From the NCBI GenBank assembly GCA_017562135.1, contig QEYB01001179.1, forward strand, positions 779,001-843,000: a stretch of DNA of 64,000 nucleotides, in the 5' to 3' direction. A program made the position numbers and the translations under genes. Positions 22,767 to 35,091 of the stretch are shown one piece after another. Within the stretch, counting starts at the first letter, position 1; each line of letters begins with the position of its first letter. Source of the DNA: Dipylidium caninum. Its lineage: Eukaryota > Platyhelminthes > Cestoda > Cyclophyllidea > Dipylidiidae. The notes under the pieces were generated by a model. That model did not search any database. It was not told where the DNA came from and saw only the letters and a list, made by a program, of their open reading frames with translations.

Positions 22767-25700
22767 ATGGGCACGTCTTCAAGCCTCCACTCGACACAGA
22801 TTCCCCTTGACGCGACTACCGCCGATTTGGAGGATTTGTCCACAGTGAGCGCTAAGAAGACCCCAGAAATCGGTGAAGGGACCAATTCGTCACCCAAGGA
22901 GGTGGACAACGACGCACCTCTGGCGGACGTGCAGGCGCACGTCGAGGAGATCAACTGCCTGGCAGTCTCGGCTGACGCCACCATGGTCGCCTCGGGCTCG
23001 GAGGACTGTTCGGTGCGAGTGTGGTCACTGGAACGCCTCGAGTGTTTCCACGAATTCCTCGGCCATGGTGACTACATTACCTGCCTGGTGTTTGCGGACC
23101 AGACCTTGTTGTCCGGGTCAGGGGATATGACAGTGCGCAAATGGGATCTCCTCACCGGCGATTGTATATTTGTAAGTCTCCATCAGTAAAGTATTCCCCC
23201 ATATTTAAAAAGATCGACTTTTTTTGAACAAATGTTGGACAATAACACATTGGCGCAGTAAAGATAGGCTATCACTTTAAATTGTGAAGGCTACTTATTT
23301 ACGATTTGAGTAGGCGACCGGTCGTAACGATAAAATGGAAAGGACAAAATATGTAACGGAGAATTTTCCGGCGATTCGTTTTGCCACACTTCCACGTGCA
23401 AAATGTAAGATATATGGCACCAAATGGCCATCCTTCAGGTAGCATGTCTCTCCGATCTAAAGTAAGGTGAGATGTGGTGTGGTGTGGACGGGAGAAGTTA
23501 GCCGGGATCAACTGACCGCCCCATTGTGCCAGAGGCGCCCCATCTCATCTATCTTGAAAGCCACATATCAGTGGAGTCCAAATAGGCCGTCGATTTAGGA
23601 AGTGATACCTTTTTACCAATGGTAGTTAGTCGTTTAATAAACGCAGTTTAAAAAACTATGCTCTTTTTCCTTCCTTTTGAGTAAATTATTACCCTACCTA
23701 TGCAACACGCCGCGCCTAGAGGTCGGCGGCAATTATACGCATGTTACACAATTTACACTCCTTTCTGTTCGAACTCGTCCGCTGTAAGCTTATTACGGGT
23801 GCGTTATACTACTGAAATCGAGACACAGACTTGAGTAGATGGTGTCTCCGAGAAGAATTTTAAAAGCAGAATATATGCGGGAAGTGATCGTCTGCCTCGG
23901 TGTCTAATGCTCACCTACAGTTGTGTGGATGCCCCTTCGAGAGACCGGATATGTAAACTGCGGCAACTAGGCAAAATGAAAACCAGTAGGGAGTGCAGAG
24001 AAGGAAATATTTTTAATTTTCCGAGGAAGTATATGTCATCCTATTTGAAATCGCGTGAAGCAAAAATAACGACCTGAAATGCTCCCCACCCAGTTTCTTG
24101 CACAGAAGTTAGAAGGTGAGAGTGAACTAGAGCACGGAAGTCGTGTTCCATGAGCCTGACTGATTCTTTTCAGTCGAAAAAAATGTCGCAATGCTTGGAC
24201 TTCCACTTTTCATTTAGCAAAAAATATCACATCATTTAGTGTTGTAGTCTTGTTTTTATGGCAATTTAGAGGGGCAGAACAAGACGTGTACCCCAAACAG
24301 GTTTTATTGTACTATTCCCGAAAAAAGGAGAACGCATCGCTAGGAAGAAGGGAGTCTTGTGCCGCATATGGTGAATGAAGCCTTGAGAGAAAGGCAGTGT
24401 CGTCAAAATTGGTTTTCCAAGGTTCGTTCTAGGGGCTTTTCACGCAAAAACTGCCAAAGTCGAGACCATCGTCGAGTCGGGTGGTGCGAGCTCAACGACT
24501 GTTGCTGCGCCAGAGCTCAGTGTGTCGCATCCATGACGTTGAAGGGAAAATTTAAAAAAAAGACTGGCTGTGCCGCGAAACCCGACCGGTCTTCGGATGT
24601 CGCCCCCCGCGCCCCCTTGAGGCAGTTCACTTGCTTCATCTGAGGGTGGTCCAAGGTGAACCGGGCCAGACGAAATCAAATGGGGAGATTCACCGGAGAG
24701 AGAACATTCTGCCAGTCTGGTGGGGTTGTGGGAAGTCAGCGGAAGACACCGGAAGGCATCCGAAGGCCACCAACCAGGCCACACGACGCGTTTCCCACTC
24801 ATTGCGGATTATGTCGACAGAGTCGTTTGCCTCGTCAACGTGTTCCAAATGCCTAATTCGCATTTTTTTTCCTTGTTATTTTGACTTTCATCCTTTATTT
24901 AGTGAAAAATTTACATCATTTGGCAGTGACGTTTTGTTCTGGCACAATTTAAACAGGGGAGAATGAGACGAGGACTCCAGACGTGTTTAATTCTAATGTT
25001 GCTGAAAAGGCAAGAAGGCGTCGCAGATGCACAAGAAGTTGTTCGCCTTGAAAGGAGGGCAATTTCATTGGAATTGCTTTACACGATTGCGTCCTAGTGA
25101 CATTTCACTGGAATACGCTCGGCGATTCGGCCGTCCGGGCAGTCGAGGTCGGCGTCGCCTCCGGCCGTCCGAGCTGAACGCGCGAGGTTGCAGAGAGGCG
25201 CGACGCATCGCCTGTGGGCAGTGAATAAATGACTAAGTAAAGAGTAAAAAACCTGGTTTATGGCAGGAAACTTGGTCTGTGGATGCCGCACCAGCTTGAG
25301 GCAATTCGTTAGGCTCAACACATCGGCATCGTCGTCGTCCGTCGCATCGGTAGGCCGCCAACGAAATGGGGGCCACTGCGAGAAAGACTACTGCCCGACG
25401 ACGGAAAACTGAGAGGTGGAGAAGAAGGTGAAGCCACGGAGGTGGCGGAAGATGCGAGATGGACCAGGCCAGACGACATTGAAAGGCGAGACTCACCGGC
25501 GAGAGAGATTATGCTGCTAGTCGGGTGGGGTAGTGGGAGGAAACTCAGCGCTTGGAACATTTACCGAGCCAACGCACGAAAAATTCCACCGAGTGCGTTG
25601 AACAACTCGGCCGAAAATGGCAGACTGTGAGGGTGTTGCTGTCCGCCGCGGTGGTGGTGGTGCGGAGCCTCGCGCGTCTCTGGTCGGTCGCCGCCGGAAT

Positions 25701-28349
25701 GACCGGACGCAGGTTGCGACGCCCACAACGCATCCGCCGTGTGGCCGGACTCTGCGCCTTCGCACCACCCTTCGCTCCCTCGTTCCACGGGACGTCGCTT
25801 AATTCGGTTGTTTGGCGGTAGAGGTGGGAATCGTCATGAACGTGGAATTATCACACTGTCTGCGCGATGGCAAACGGTCAAGGGCCACAACGGACAGTGT
25901 CTGGCTGGGCAAAAAATCTACTTTTAAGGAGGAATTTTGAGTTTTCAGCGACTCAGTCGAGGCGGTTGGTCGCCGGTTGAGGAGGAGGACGACGGTTTGG
26001 GGAACGGGCGATCTTGTTGACCCTCCGTCAGTTTATAGCATGAAAAAAGCGAAGTTTTTTATGAAATATGGATTTATCATACTGCCCGAACAACGGCAAA
26101 AAGTCATCTGCAAAAGTGGAGAAAACCTAATTCAATAAAGCTATACTTTTTAGCAAACATTTCTAACTTTCCCTGTGATTTCAGATCCGCTCTAAGTTAG
26201 TTGCCAATGCATTAATTCGCCACTAGAGTGAACGGGGCTCAGTCCTTCGGGGGAAAAACCTCTGGACGATTTGTTCGAGGACGACCAAGCCCGACGCCGC
26301 TGATAGCGTCAGCCCCTGTGGGATTTTTCATCTGGGCAAATGCTCTCCTACGCACAGTTTCCTGCAACCTATTGTGAAATGTTTCTTTCTGCTCCTCCCG
26401 CGCCCCCCCCCCGCCACATCATTCATGCACCGCCTGCTCAAAGAGGCATGTGAATAAATAGGGAAAATAACATAATTCATTCGCGTTGATATACTACTTA
26501 CGTAGTTTATTTGAGTAGGTGTTTATATTTTAATAGACCATCACCGGCCATACCGGGACCATCACGTCGATTTGTTTCACCCAAACACAAGTCTTCACAT
26601 CAGGGAATGACAGCGTTGTGCACTGCTGGAGTCTGGAGGCCGGCATTCACATTCGGGAGTTCAAAGGCCACAGTGGCTCTGTCTACGGCATTCACCTCAC
26701 CGCGGGCGAGGGCGACCTGACACCAAGGGACGTCAAAACTGCCACTTCACGACGTCGGGCGCGGTTTGTCACCTTCTCGGCCGACTGCACAGCGCGTCTG
26801 TGGAATGCCACCAGGTCGAGCAGCCTGCAGACCTTCGTGGGCCACGCGGGCCCGGTGACGTGCGTGGCCGTCGACCAGGAGCGGCACTACCTCTTCACAG
26901 GGTCCTCGGACAGCCGAATCGCCAGCTGGCTGATGGAGACCGGACAGCGGATCCACTGGTTCGAAGGTCATACGGCACCCGTCATCGACCTCCTCGTACG
27001 TCGCAGTCAGCCTGTTAACGCACGAGTAACAGCTCAAATTTCTCCAAAAAAGTCCCACCTGAGTGCTGGAGACGGAAGAAATCCCTTAAATCTGTCGGAC
27101 GAGTACAGAGACAGAAGGCCCAAGTAGCTCCCGACGTCATGCGTGCCGCGAGGGTCGACATTAACGAGAGAGGGTTTCACGATGACAGTCGACCAGCGCT
27201 CGCAGAGCGGTTAGAGATGTTAACCTCACAAGAAGCCAGTTATCTGAGATGAAAATGAGTTAAATTGGTCAAGGTCGATGGAAAAATTTGTAAGAGGATG
27301 TTAGTTTTCATACTTTAAATTTCTCTCCTTATGCCTCGAGAAGAATTTTATGGTGGCACGGAAATGTTACGTTTACCGAGAAGAAAAGGTTTCAGGGTGG
27401 TGAGAAGAACTGTCTAAACTTTTAAGTCAAAAAATTCGCTGCCCCTATTTCATTGGTTCGCCTCAAGGCCATTTGTAATAATGAGGGGTTGTTGAATTTT
27501 CTTTCAGATAGCGGGCGACTACCTCTACAGTGCCAGTTCAGATGAAACGGCCCGCACTTGGGTCACCGACATAGCACAGGAGCTGCAAGTCTTCAAACGC
27601 CACGAGCACACAGTCTTCCGATTGGCCCTCAGAGGCGATATGTGTGAGTCCCACACTCATCTCCCCTTCTCCCTCTCGCCTCGTCGCATCGCTCCTCCCT
27701 TTTCTTGCATCATCACAGCCAGGCGGCCTTTTTTATCCCCTACCGGACAGTTCAAATCAAGCTGCTTCTTCCGTCCCCTGTCATCCGCACGGGTTGAAGT
27801 TTTTTTATCATGAACACACCCGTTTCCCGCCCCTTTTACTCTCTCACCCGAGATAAAGTCGGTAGCATCGCTAAAATAAGAGACAGAATTTGACATACAC
27901 CGATCGGTTTGCCGAAGCTGCTCGAGCGGCTGAGTTGGCCGCTGAGGGCCGGCACGCACCTCGGAGGACGATGCTCTGCACTTCCACCCACGGAGAGGCT
28001 TTCTCTACCTTCGCTTTCCACCACACAAGAGGAGGCCACGTCAACCGCAACCGAGAAATTCATGGGGCCACCGGACTTTGACATTTAGTTATCAGAATGC
28101 GTCATAATGAGCGGTTGTACGATGTCATCAGAGCCAGACTAGCGTCGGCGTACACGCTAGGTGCTAAATTTGGGGAGGAGAAGGAGAAAGCGATGAGGCC
28201 ACAAGACGCCTAATACCATCCTCCCGTCCACCTGCCTTACAGTGATCACGGGATCAGGTGATGGCCGAATTCGCTGTTTCAATACGAAGACTGCTGTCGC
28301 GATGAAGGAATTCGTCTGTCCAAATGAAGACAAATTCTGCTGTTTCGCG
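22767..28349 (+). CDS. WDR86: WD40 repeat protein, WDR86-like
   Basis: Four phase-consistent exons: 22767-23171, 26537-26995, 27508-27643 and 28243-28349 (369 codons). A polar 55-residue N-terminus precedes a WD40 propeller. Blades include EEINCLAVSADATMVASGSE...RVWSLE, GHGDYITCLVF...VRKWDLLTGDC, ITGHTGTITSICF...VHCWSLEAG, KGHSGSVYGIHL...ARLWNATRS, GHAGPVTCVAV...SWLMETG, GHTAPVIDLL...ARTWVTDI and HEHTVFRLAL...IRCFNTKT. The single-chain propeller, the long insertion in the fourth blade (about 23 residues around GEGDLTPRDV) and the order of blades resemble vertebrate WDR86, a protein of unknown function presumed to scaffold interactions; the ortholog call is inference. The expected last blade after 28349 is unclear (see findings). 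Intron 1 (3365 nt) contains a diverged tandem duplication. Confidence 0.8.
24198..24745 (+). repeat. Diverged tandem duplication, unit A
   Basis: This lies in intron 1 of the WDR86-like gene. Its start (catttagcaaaaa...cacatcatttag) and end (ccagacga...gagattcaccgg...gtgggaagtcagcg) resemble the start and end of the segment at 24883-25545 in the same order. The middle part is less similar. Boundaries are approximate. Confidence 0.5.
24883..25545 (+). repeat. Diverged tandem duplication, unit B
   Basis: Second copy of the intronic segment, starting with tttatttagtgaaaaat...acatcatttgg and ending with ccagacgac...gcgagactcaccgg...gtgggaggaaactcagcg. It is GC-richer and about 115 nt longer than unit A. 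It has no transposon-like ends or coding capacity that I can support. Confidence 0.5.
26403..26412 (+). repeat. Homopolymer run of 10 C
   Basis: Short C run in intron 1 of the WDR86-like gene, 124 nt before the exon 2 start. Confidence 0.9.
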
Positions 28350-28814
28350 GTAAGTGCACTCCACATACCCATGCGTGTGTAGGTGGCGGAGAATACGCTA
28401 ATTGCAGCATCGCAGAAAGGCAAAATCTCCTCCCACGATCTCTCGGCCCTCATTGAGCGAGCGAAAGACTGATCGCATTGCCGCAGCACCGACGTCATGT
28501 TCATCGCACCCTCGACATGTCATCCGAGTCTGGCTGTGACAACCACATCTCCATTTGCTGATTGCCTTACAGATGTCAAGGTTGTACCACTTTATTTCGA
28601 CGATTGTGCAAATATGTCGGTCGGACGACCTTCTCGCCTTAACTGGCCAAGTGGAGGTATTCTAGCCTTCCCACGGCCTCCTCGTAGTCACATGCGTTGT
28701 TGAGAGGCTTGGTAAACATCCTCCAACATCCACAGGAGTTAGTGGGAACCAGAGATAGCAACTTTAACCAAAAATTATAAAATTGTACGTAAAGTTCGGC
28801 AATTTCATTGGCTG

Positions 28815-28820
28815 TTTATT
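28815..28820 (-). terminator. Polyadenylation signal of the acyltransferase-like gene
   Basis: TTTATT on the plus strand reads AATAAA on the minus strand, 93 nt beyond the end of the stop codon at 28913. Hexamer and spacing fit a normal short 3' UTR. Confidence 0.5.
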
Positions 28821-28912
28821 AAAACAAAATTCGGGTCATGGTTACAAAAAATTACTCGATACGCAACATACGATGGCCAAATTAGAAAAAAAAAGAATAA
28901 GAAGAAAGTCCT

Positions 28913-31900
28913 CTAAATCAGCAACTGCTGCAAGTCGAGAAGCGTCTGTTCAAGTGTTTTCCCAAACTCCTCAATCTGATTTCTCACTCCGCTAATGGTG
29001 AAGTCCAACGCGTCTGGATCCGATCGACAGGCGTAGGTGACGTGGAAGGCGCCGGTTTGGTCCATTGTCGGCAGCACAATTTGCCAAGCAGCCTGCACGT
29101 CAAATAATGCAGACGATGAGGACGAGGTAACGGACAAACGGTCAAATGAATTTCAGGTTTGTTCATTACACAGCGTCTTACCTCCGAGTGCGAATTGGGA
29201 AGGCGGCAGGTGACAAGGTCAAAGGGGATGGCGAGGACATTTTCTACGGCGTCGCAGAACTAAAAATGAATGAACTTGTTCCGAGTACTTCTAAAGTTTT
29301 ACATGGCCAGACTAATAGCAGACTCTCGGGCTCTTTACTAGGATTACTTTTGTTAGTAAATTCAATCAAAATACTCTTTTACTATGCATCACAACTCGCA
29401 GACCCTTCATATCTTTGTTCGGCAGAAAGGCCTCGGCGTTACCAAGGGCGTTTTGTTTTACTTCGGGCCCAAAATGCTCCGTCGCACGATGAAAGGACTA
29501 GTCACTACTTAGTGGCAGGGTAAAATGTAAACTCTCGATTAAAGTTTGACGGCGGCGAACCGTGCTACTGAAATGTGGTGAGTAGCGATGTCCTCACCAT
29601 AGGAGTGCGGAAACTGTTCGCAATGGCTAGCGATAAGAAATGACGATCAACGCCTCTGCCGGTGAGTGCATGTTTCAACAAGAAGTTGTGACGTTCGCAA
29701 GCCTTCCTCAGCAGCTCCAAACACTTTGAGTCCTTCAAAGCACCTGTTGATTTACCGGTTTCTATTTCAGTAAATGCTCTTGAGGCAGTAAAAAAGGCGA
29801 ATTAGCGGTAAAAGTTAATAGATATGAGGAGATAGAGTTGTCTATCTGTTACCGCACGAAGTCTTTCATCTCTGTGGTGAGAGAACGAAGTGTTTCTGAC
29901 CTCCCGTTCACAAATAGCCGGCATGGCACGAATTCGGCGCAAAGTCCCAGTCTTCCCGTTACCCTCGAATAGGTGGCGTGTAAGGCTGCTTGAATGAAGG
30001 CATCTATGCCCAAATGCCAGGCCAATTTCACTGTCGAACGCCCGAAAGTCGTGAAGTTGAGACGAAAGCACTTGAAAGACCTGACATTCTGTAAAATGAC
30101 ACGCTCGCTCAGTAACGATAGTAACGCAAATATTATGCGTAAACAACACAAGTTCATTAACTTCCCTTTCATTTCGTATCTGACTGAGCACATCGAGTCT
30201 TTTGAAACAGGTCTAAGATAAGTATTTAAACAAGTGCCAAGGCACGCATTCTCACCGCTTGGCAAAGTTGTGTGGCTCTGGCGTAGATCGGCACCATTTC
30301 TTCGAAACAGTGCCAAGTAAGGGGCGAGGGATCATCGCATTCATGATCCGCCTCTTCCATGCGCACAGCATCACCCGTCTCTGGGTCGTAGAGGGACTCA
30401 GACCTGAAAAAAGAAGTGTTAACTCGCTCAGCCACTCCAGTCAATCTCACTCTCTGTCGACTAAGGCACAGCCTAAGTGACACCGCGGCGCCACAAGCCG
30501 GTTAAGTGGGTAGCCAGCCTAATGTAGGGTAGGAGAGGAAGAAAATAAGCCAGAAGTCTTACTCTCCTACTCGAAGGCGTTCAAGAACTGAGGCAAAGAA
30601 TGAAGGATCCATGGCACTCCAATCAACATGAATACTGATTTTTGCATTTGGATGCACGCAGAAGTTGACGCTTTTGTCTTTCCACACTCGCCCCTTGAAT
30701 TGCTGGCATGCTGTGGAGAAGTCCGTCGCAATATACACCTAGGATGCAGAAATGGGTAGTGAAATCGCCGTGGATGATGTAGAGTTTTTCCATAGCTACG
30801 GGGAGCCATGTCGGTGAAAGAATAGAAAGATGCGACGTGGGAAGACGACTTGAGGTGCACAGTCGTTTAGCCGACGCTAAAGGCGCATCGGTGTCTAGGA
30901 CGCCAATAACTGTAGACCAAAATATGAGGCTAGTTTGGATTTAAATATTTGCAAAGGCATGTGAAATAATGAATGAGAGCGAAATCGAGGAGGAGTCAGT
31001 GAAGCAGGATTGTTTATGATAAATTACCAAGCAGATTGCTGTTTCGACATCTTGTAGAGATAAATTGTTTACGCCATACATGAAATAGTCCTCGCGCCAC
31101 CGATGCCACTCGTCTCGACTTTGCGCAGTCAAAACTATGGGCGAATAGGGCTTCTCCTTTTCACTCACTAAATGAAGAGAATCATCTCCGTAGTTCGAGC
31201 AGGAATTCGTGGGATTACATAAAAAACATGTTAGGATGGCTTCCAGTAAAATGTATTAACTACATTAATCAAATATGCCGTGAATATAAAGTGCTGACGC
31301 TACGAATTAGGCAACAAACTGGATTTCTTGGTAGAATCGTCGACCACAGATTGAAGCATCCGTTGAAGCAAGTCCGGCGATACAATTCTACGCCACTTTG
31401 TGAAGATCGGCAGCTTGTAAAAGTGATTGTTGTGGACAACTATTATGTGCTGTAAAAAATGAGCAAAAAGAAGAACGTGGGACGGGTGGTGCACTATTAA
31501 TGCAAATCGGGCTTCCCCCAAATAGGTACCTTGCTTTGAGATGTGGGATATGTCCATAATTCATCTTGTTCCTCGCATGGAATTCTAAAATAATCCTCAT
31601 AGCGTCAAAGTCTGACACCTGTTTTTCTTAAAAAAGATATGTTAGACTACGGGGAATTTAATCAACAGGATTGTTCATCTCCCACCTCATTGGTCGGACA
31701 GATTACCAGCCAATGAAGTGGAAGCTTCATTGACCAATAAAATCCTTAAGCTCAGATTCCGATATTACACTTTTTTTTATCAAACCTGGTTGTAGAGAAG
31801 AGTCGATTCCACTGAGCCATGCACAAGGGCACTTTGTTCTGAAACATCGCCGGGTTGATTTTGGCAGCCTTTAACAAGGTGCGTATATTGCAGTAGAGGT

Positions 31901-33902
31901 AAATTAGCACTGCTGCTCTGTAATAAAAAAGACAACATAGGATAAGGTCGATTTGATTTTTTATACTAAAATGACATAATGTGCACAAAAATTTTTGCTT
32001 TCGATATACGACTAAATTTTGGCCGACCGCTATATGCTTAACCTTTCCCCCAGAATCCGATTCCTCGACCTTCCTATAGTCGATGGAAGCTTCTAAAGTT
32101 AATAAAACGAGAAAATCACGTGGGAAATTATTTTAATCGGCTGTTACGTCGAGGAAAGAACCACAAACTTTGTACAAAAGAAAAAAATGACTTACAGTAT
32201 GCTGCGAAATGGGTGAAAGAAAGGGCACAACTGAGTGGAATGAAGCCTTAAATGGGGAATGGCTAAACAACTTTAGACAGCAATTTTTAAGTAGCATGAT
32301 CATGACACTAATAATGGCAATAATATTTGCTAGTAAACGTATCAAGCCCCCTACTTTTATTTCAAAACCTTTAAAACGCTGTCAAGAGCTACCAATGCCT
32401 GTTTGAACAATATTTTGCGTCATAATGTGATCTTATTTGGAGATGAGTCCTATACAAATTTAGGCGAAATACTGCGCCTAGCCGTGCGGCAAAGGTGAAA
32501 CACAAAAGGTGACGTGTAATGTCGGGAGGAGACATTGGATGGTGGCAATCTCGAGGCCGACAAATTGTTGTTTCTTCTGGTAGTTTAAACGCCTTTGGCA
32601 TGAATTTGGAGTAATGACTTAGGAAGGCGCCAAAAAACAAGTCAGACGAAAAAAGCGTTAAAACGAAAAGATTAATTGGTGATGTCGAAGACTCCGTGAG
32701 AGGGAATGTCGCTCTTCAATGGAACTAATTCTTCCTCTGCCTACCTAACATTTGAAGTAAATCCCTGGATTTACGTCATTTTTGGTCCACAAACGCCTTT
32801 AAGGTACTTCACTTCGAAGCCTAACAATCTATGCAAGAAATTGAAGGAAAATTGCATCTTTTTTGGGAAGGAGAAGGGTTCCCGTTGCCACCACACACTC
32901 GAACTGTTACTTTACCTCGCAAGCGGCTTCCTTGTTGGCGAGCGCTCACTCTCCTGAAACGCCACAAAAGTCGTGTCCACGAACGTCGGTTGGCGGTGGC
33001 GGAGGAAAGTGTAGGACTCCCTAGTCCATCAAACGTTCAACAAAATATCACAAGTTGCTTTCCGCCATATTATAATCTGTAACAATTTGCCCTCAGGGAA
33101 ACTCACCACCAGAGGGTTGTGTAGTTCCCCGAGAGCCACTTCTTCACCTTCAATCTGCGTTGACAACCCCGGCCTTGGTCCTTACACCACTTCTGCGGAG
33201 GTAAGATAGGAGGAACGATAAGTAGGCATTGCAGAACACTGAGGCCTGTTATCAGGAAGAGCAGTGTGCTTTCTTGGTACAATTTAGCGCACTTTGTACT
33301 CATTCACGTGAAATTTTTTGAGGTCGCCATCATTTAGAGGCATGACATAAAATAGTTATTACGACATTGGATGTTTAATCATGTTAAGGGGGCAATAACA
33401 TCTTCCTGCTTTAGTTTATACCCCCAACTTCACCATTAAACTGTCATAATGATTACAGAGTAGGGCGATGTAAAGCGCAACCGAGGTGAGAAGGTTTGAT
33501 TCAAGTAAACTAATTTCTAAATCGTTGAGTACGTGATTCAACGGCTAAATCTAATGAAAGTTCTGGTAGTGTTGAATCAACCATACGTTCGACACAAGGG
33601 AGAAAGTGTACAGTGGCACTATATATGTGAAAATTTTGTATCCGGGAGTTACTTCGACAGTGTCACATTAAAGAATTCATGTTATAATGCGTTATCGTAA
33701 GAGGTGCTAAATCAAAAGAAATATCTGTCGCCTTAGTACTGGCGACAGAGAAAAATCTTAAGAAAAATTTAACCTTGAGGTCATTCTCGAATTCTCTATA
33801 TTTTTCCAAGTCGTTTTCAAGATACGGGGCAAGACTTCCTATCAACCGTCGAATAGTTGAATCGACACTAGGCAACGGAAGTGAGGGCAAAATATTTTCC
33901 AT
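28913..33902 (-). CDS. Carnitine O-acyltransferase family protein, probable pseudoenzyme
   Basis: Thirteen exons (high to low): 33902-33774, 33192-33107, 33020-32916, 31917-31786, 31618-31535, 31449-31320, 31167-31028, 30738-30563, 30403-30256, 30088-29853, 29778-29598, 29259-29182, 29092-28913; about 600 residues, the usual family length. Family landmarks in order: ILPSLPLPSVDSTIRRLI, KKWLSGNYTTLWW, NKVPLCMAQWNRLFSTTR, HIIVVHNNHFYKL, SPIVLTAQSRDEW, GRVWKDKSVNF, LGIDAFIQAALH, GRSETLRS, LELLRKACERH and a C-terminal VLPTMDQTGAFHVTYAC segment. These resemble CRAT more than CPT1. Active members swap acyl groups between CoA and carnitine in mitochondria or peroxisomes. Here the catalytic Glu-His pair aligns with Asp-Trp (ISIHVDWSAMD) and the STS motif with V-T-C (DLVTCRLP), so activity is unlikely. 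All junctions but one are in phase. The start is the first Met in exon 1; an upstream exon is possible. Confidence 0.8.
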
Positions 33903-35091
33903 GTCGAAGGTGCCCGGATTAGTACCCGTAAAAAACCAGAAACAAGGTCTCCACAAACGTCCCCAAAATGTGCTATCCGGTGAAACATTCGAATAATCTG
34001 GAAAACAGGAATTAATGATTAAAGATAAAGAGAAGAACTAATGAGCAGAAATAAGGTGGCAGAACAACCTACAAATCCATCGTGTGTAAGAAAGAGTCCA
34101 TCGCAATAAAGTACGACGAATCCACACAAGCATGGCCAAGAAGAAGAAACTCAGTTCAAAAGATAAAATATATCCTGATAATTCTTCTCCTACAGTTTAC
34201 AAAATTTAACGGACGTATGATTCTTCAAAATATGGGGGCAACAAATCAGGTTTCCAACAAACCAAAAAATATGGGAAGCCAAAATGAGTTGAGGTACATA
34301 ATTCTTCCTTTCACAGAATCAATATACGGCATGCCAAAATGATTATCAACTGTAAATCCAAGAGCAAAGCATAATATAGCTTGATATGGAGGAACTGGCC
34401 AAATGCGAGAGATAAACCATTCACTAGAATAGGTGAAATTAAAGAGAGAAAATTGCTCACAAGAAGGGAAATAGTCCAAGTGAATTATAGCAAGGGAATT
34501 GGAGAAGGGTAGAAGTTTCGACGTTAACATCCATTGGCCTAAAGGAGTTGTATGGCATATTTAGTGATTGAACATGGATAGAGCAATAACATGGCCTTAA
34601 ATTACGTTTCCAAGAAAATATTATTCGAAAATCTAAATCTAACGTATAGTGGAGTAAAGGACTTCAACGAGAATGCGTGTTTTGGAAGTGAAAGGAAAAA
34701 TTGACAAACGCACCAGGCAGTAGAGAAACGGATCACAGCATCAAAATATTACTTCCATATAAAGACCTTGAGAACAAACTAACAAAACTTGCTTTTTTAT
34801 AAAAACTATGTAAGCACTTAATGAAATATTGTTGCAAGTAGCAATTACACCAAGGAGATAGGCAATATAAACTTATTTCTGTCGCAAATCCGATTCTTAG
34901 ACTCTAAAATTGCCCCGTAGCCAGCGTGGGCAAAAATTTATTTTATATTATAATTAATGTGCAAATTTAGTGTTGAGTGTTGTACTTATGGTGGTGGAAA
35001 GGCTGAATTACCTTGAACGTGGATTTTAACTAACTGTTACTCGCACCACGCGTATAAAACCTAAATTGAGTCCATACTAGCACTTAAGGGC
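33903..35091. other. Divergent intergenic region
   Basis: This AT-rich interval separates the minus-strand acyltransferase-like gene from the plus-strand carrier gene. The acyltransferase-like frame stays open upstream to about 33990, so its first coding exon may be longer. Nothing else is assignable. Confidence 0.4.

Noticed and set aside
29849..30316. 155-codon minus-strand frame reading continuously through an intron of the acyltransferase-like gene
   Set aside because: Only the 29853-30088 part matches the family; the rest is the intron before it, bounded by proper splice sites.
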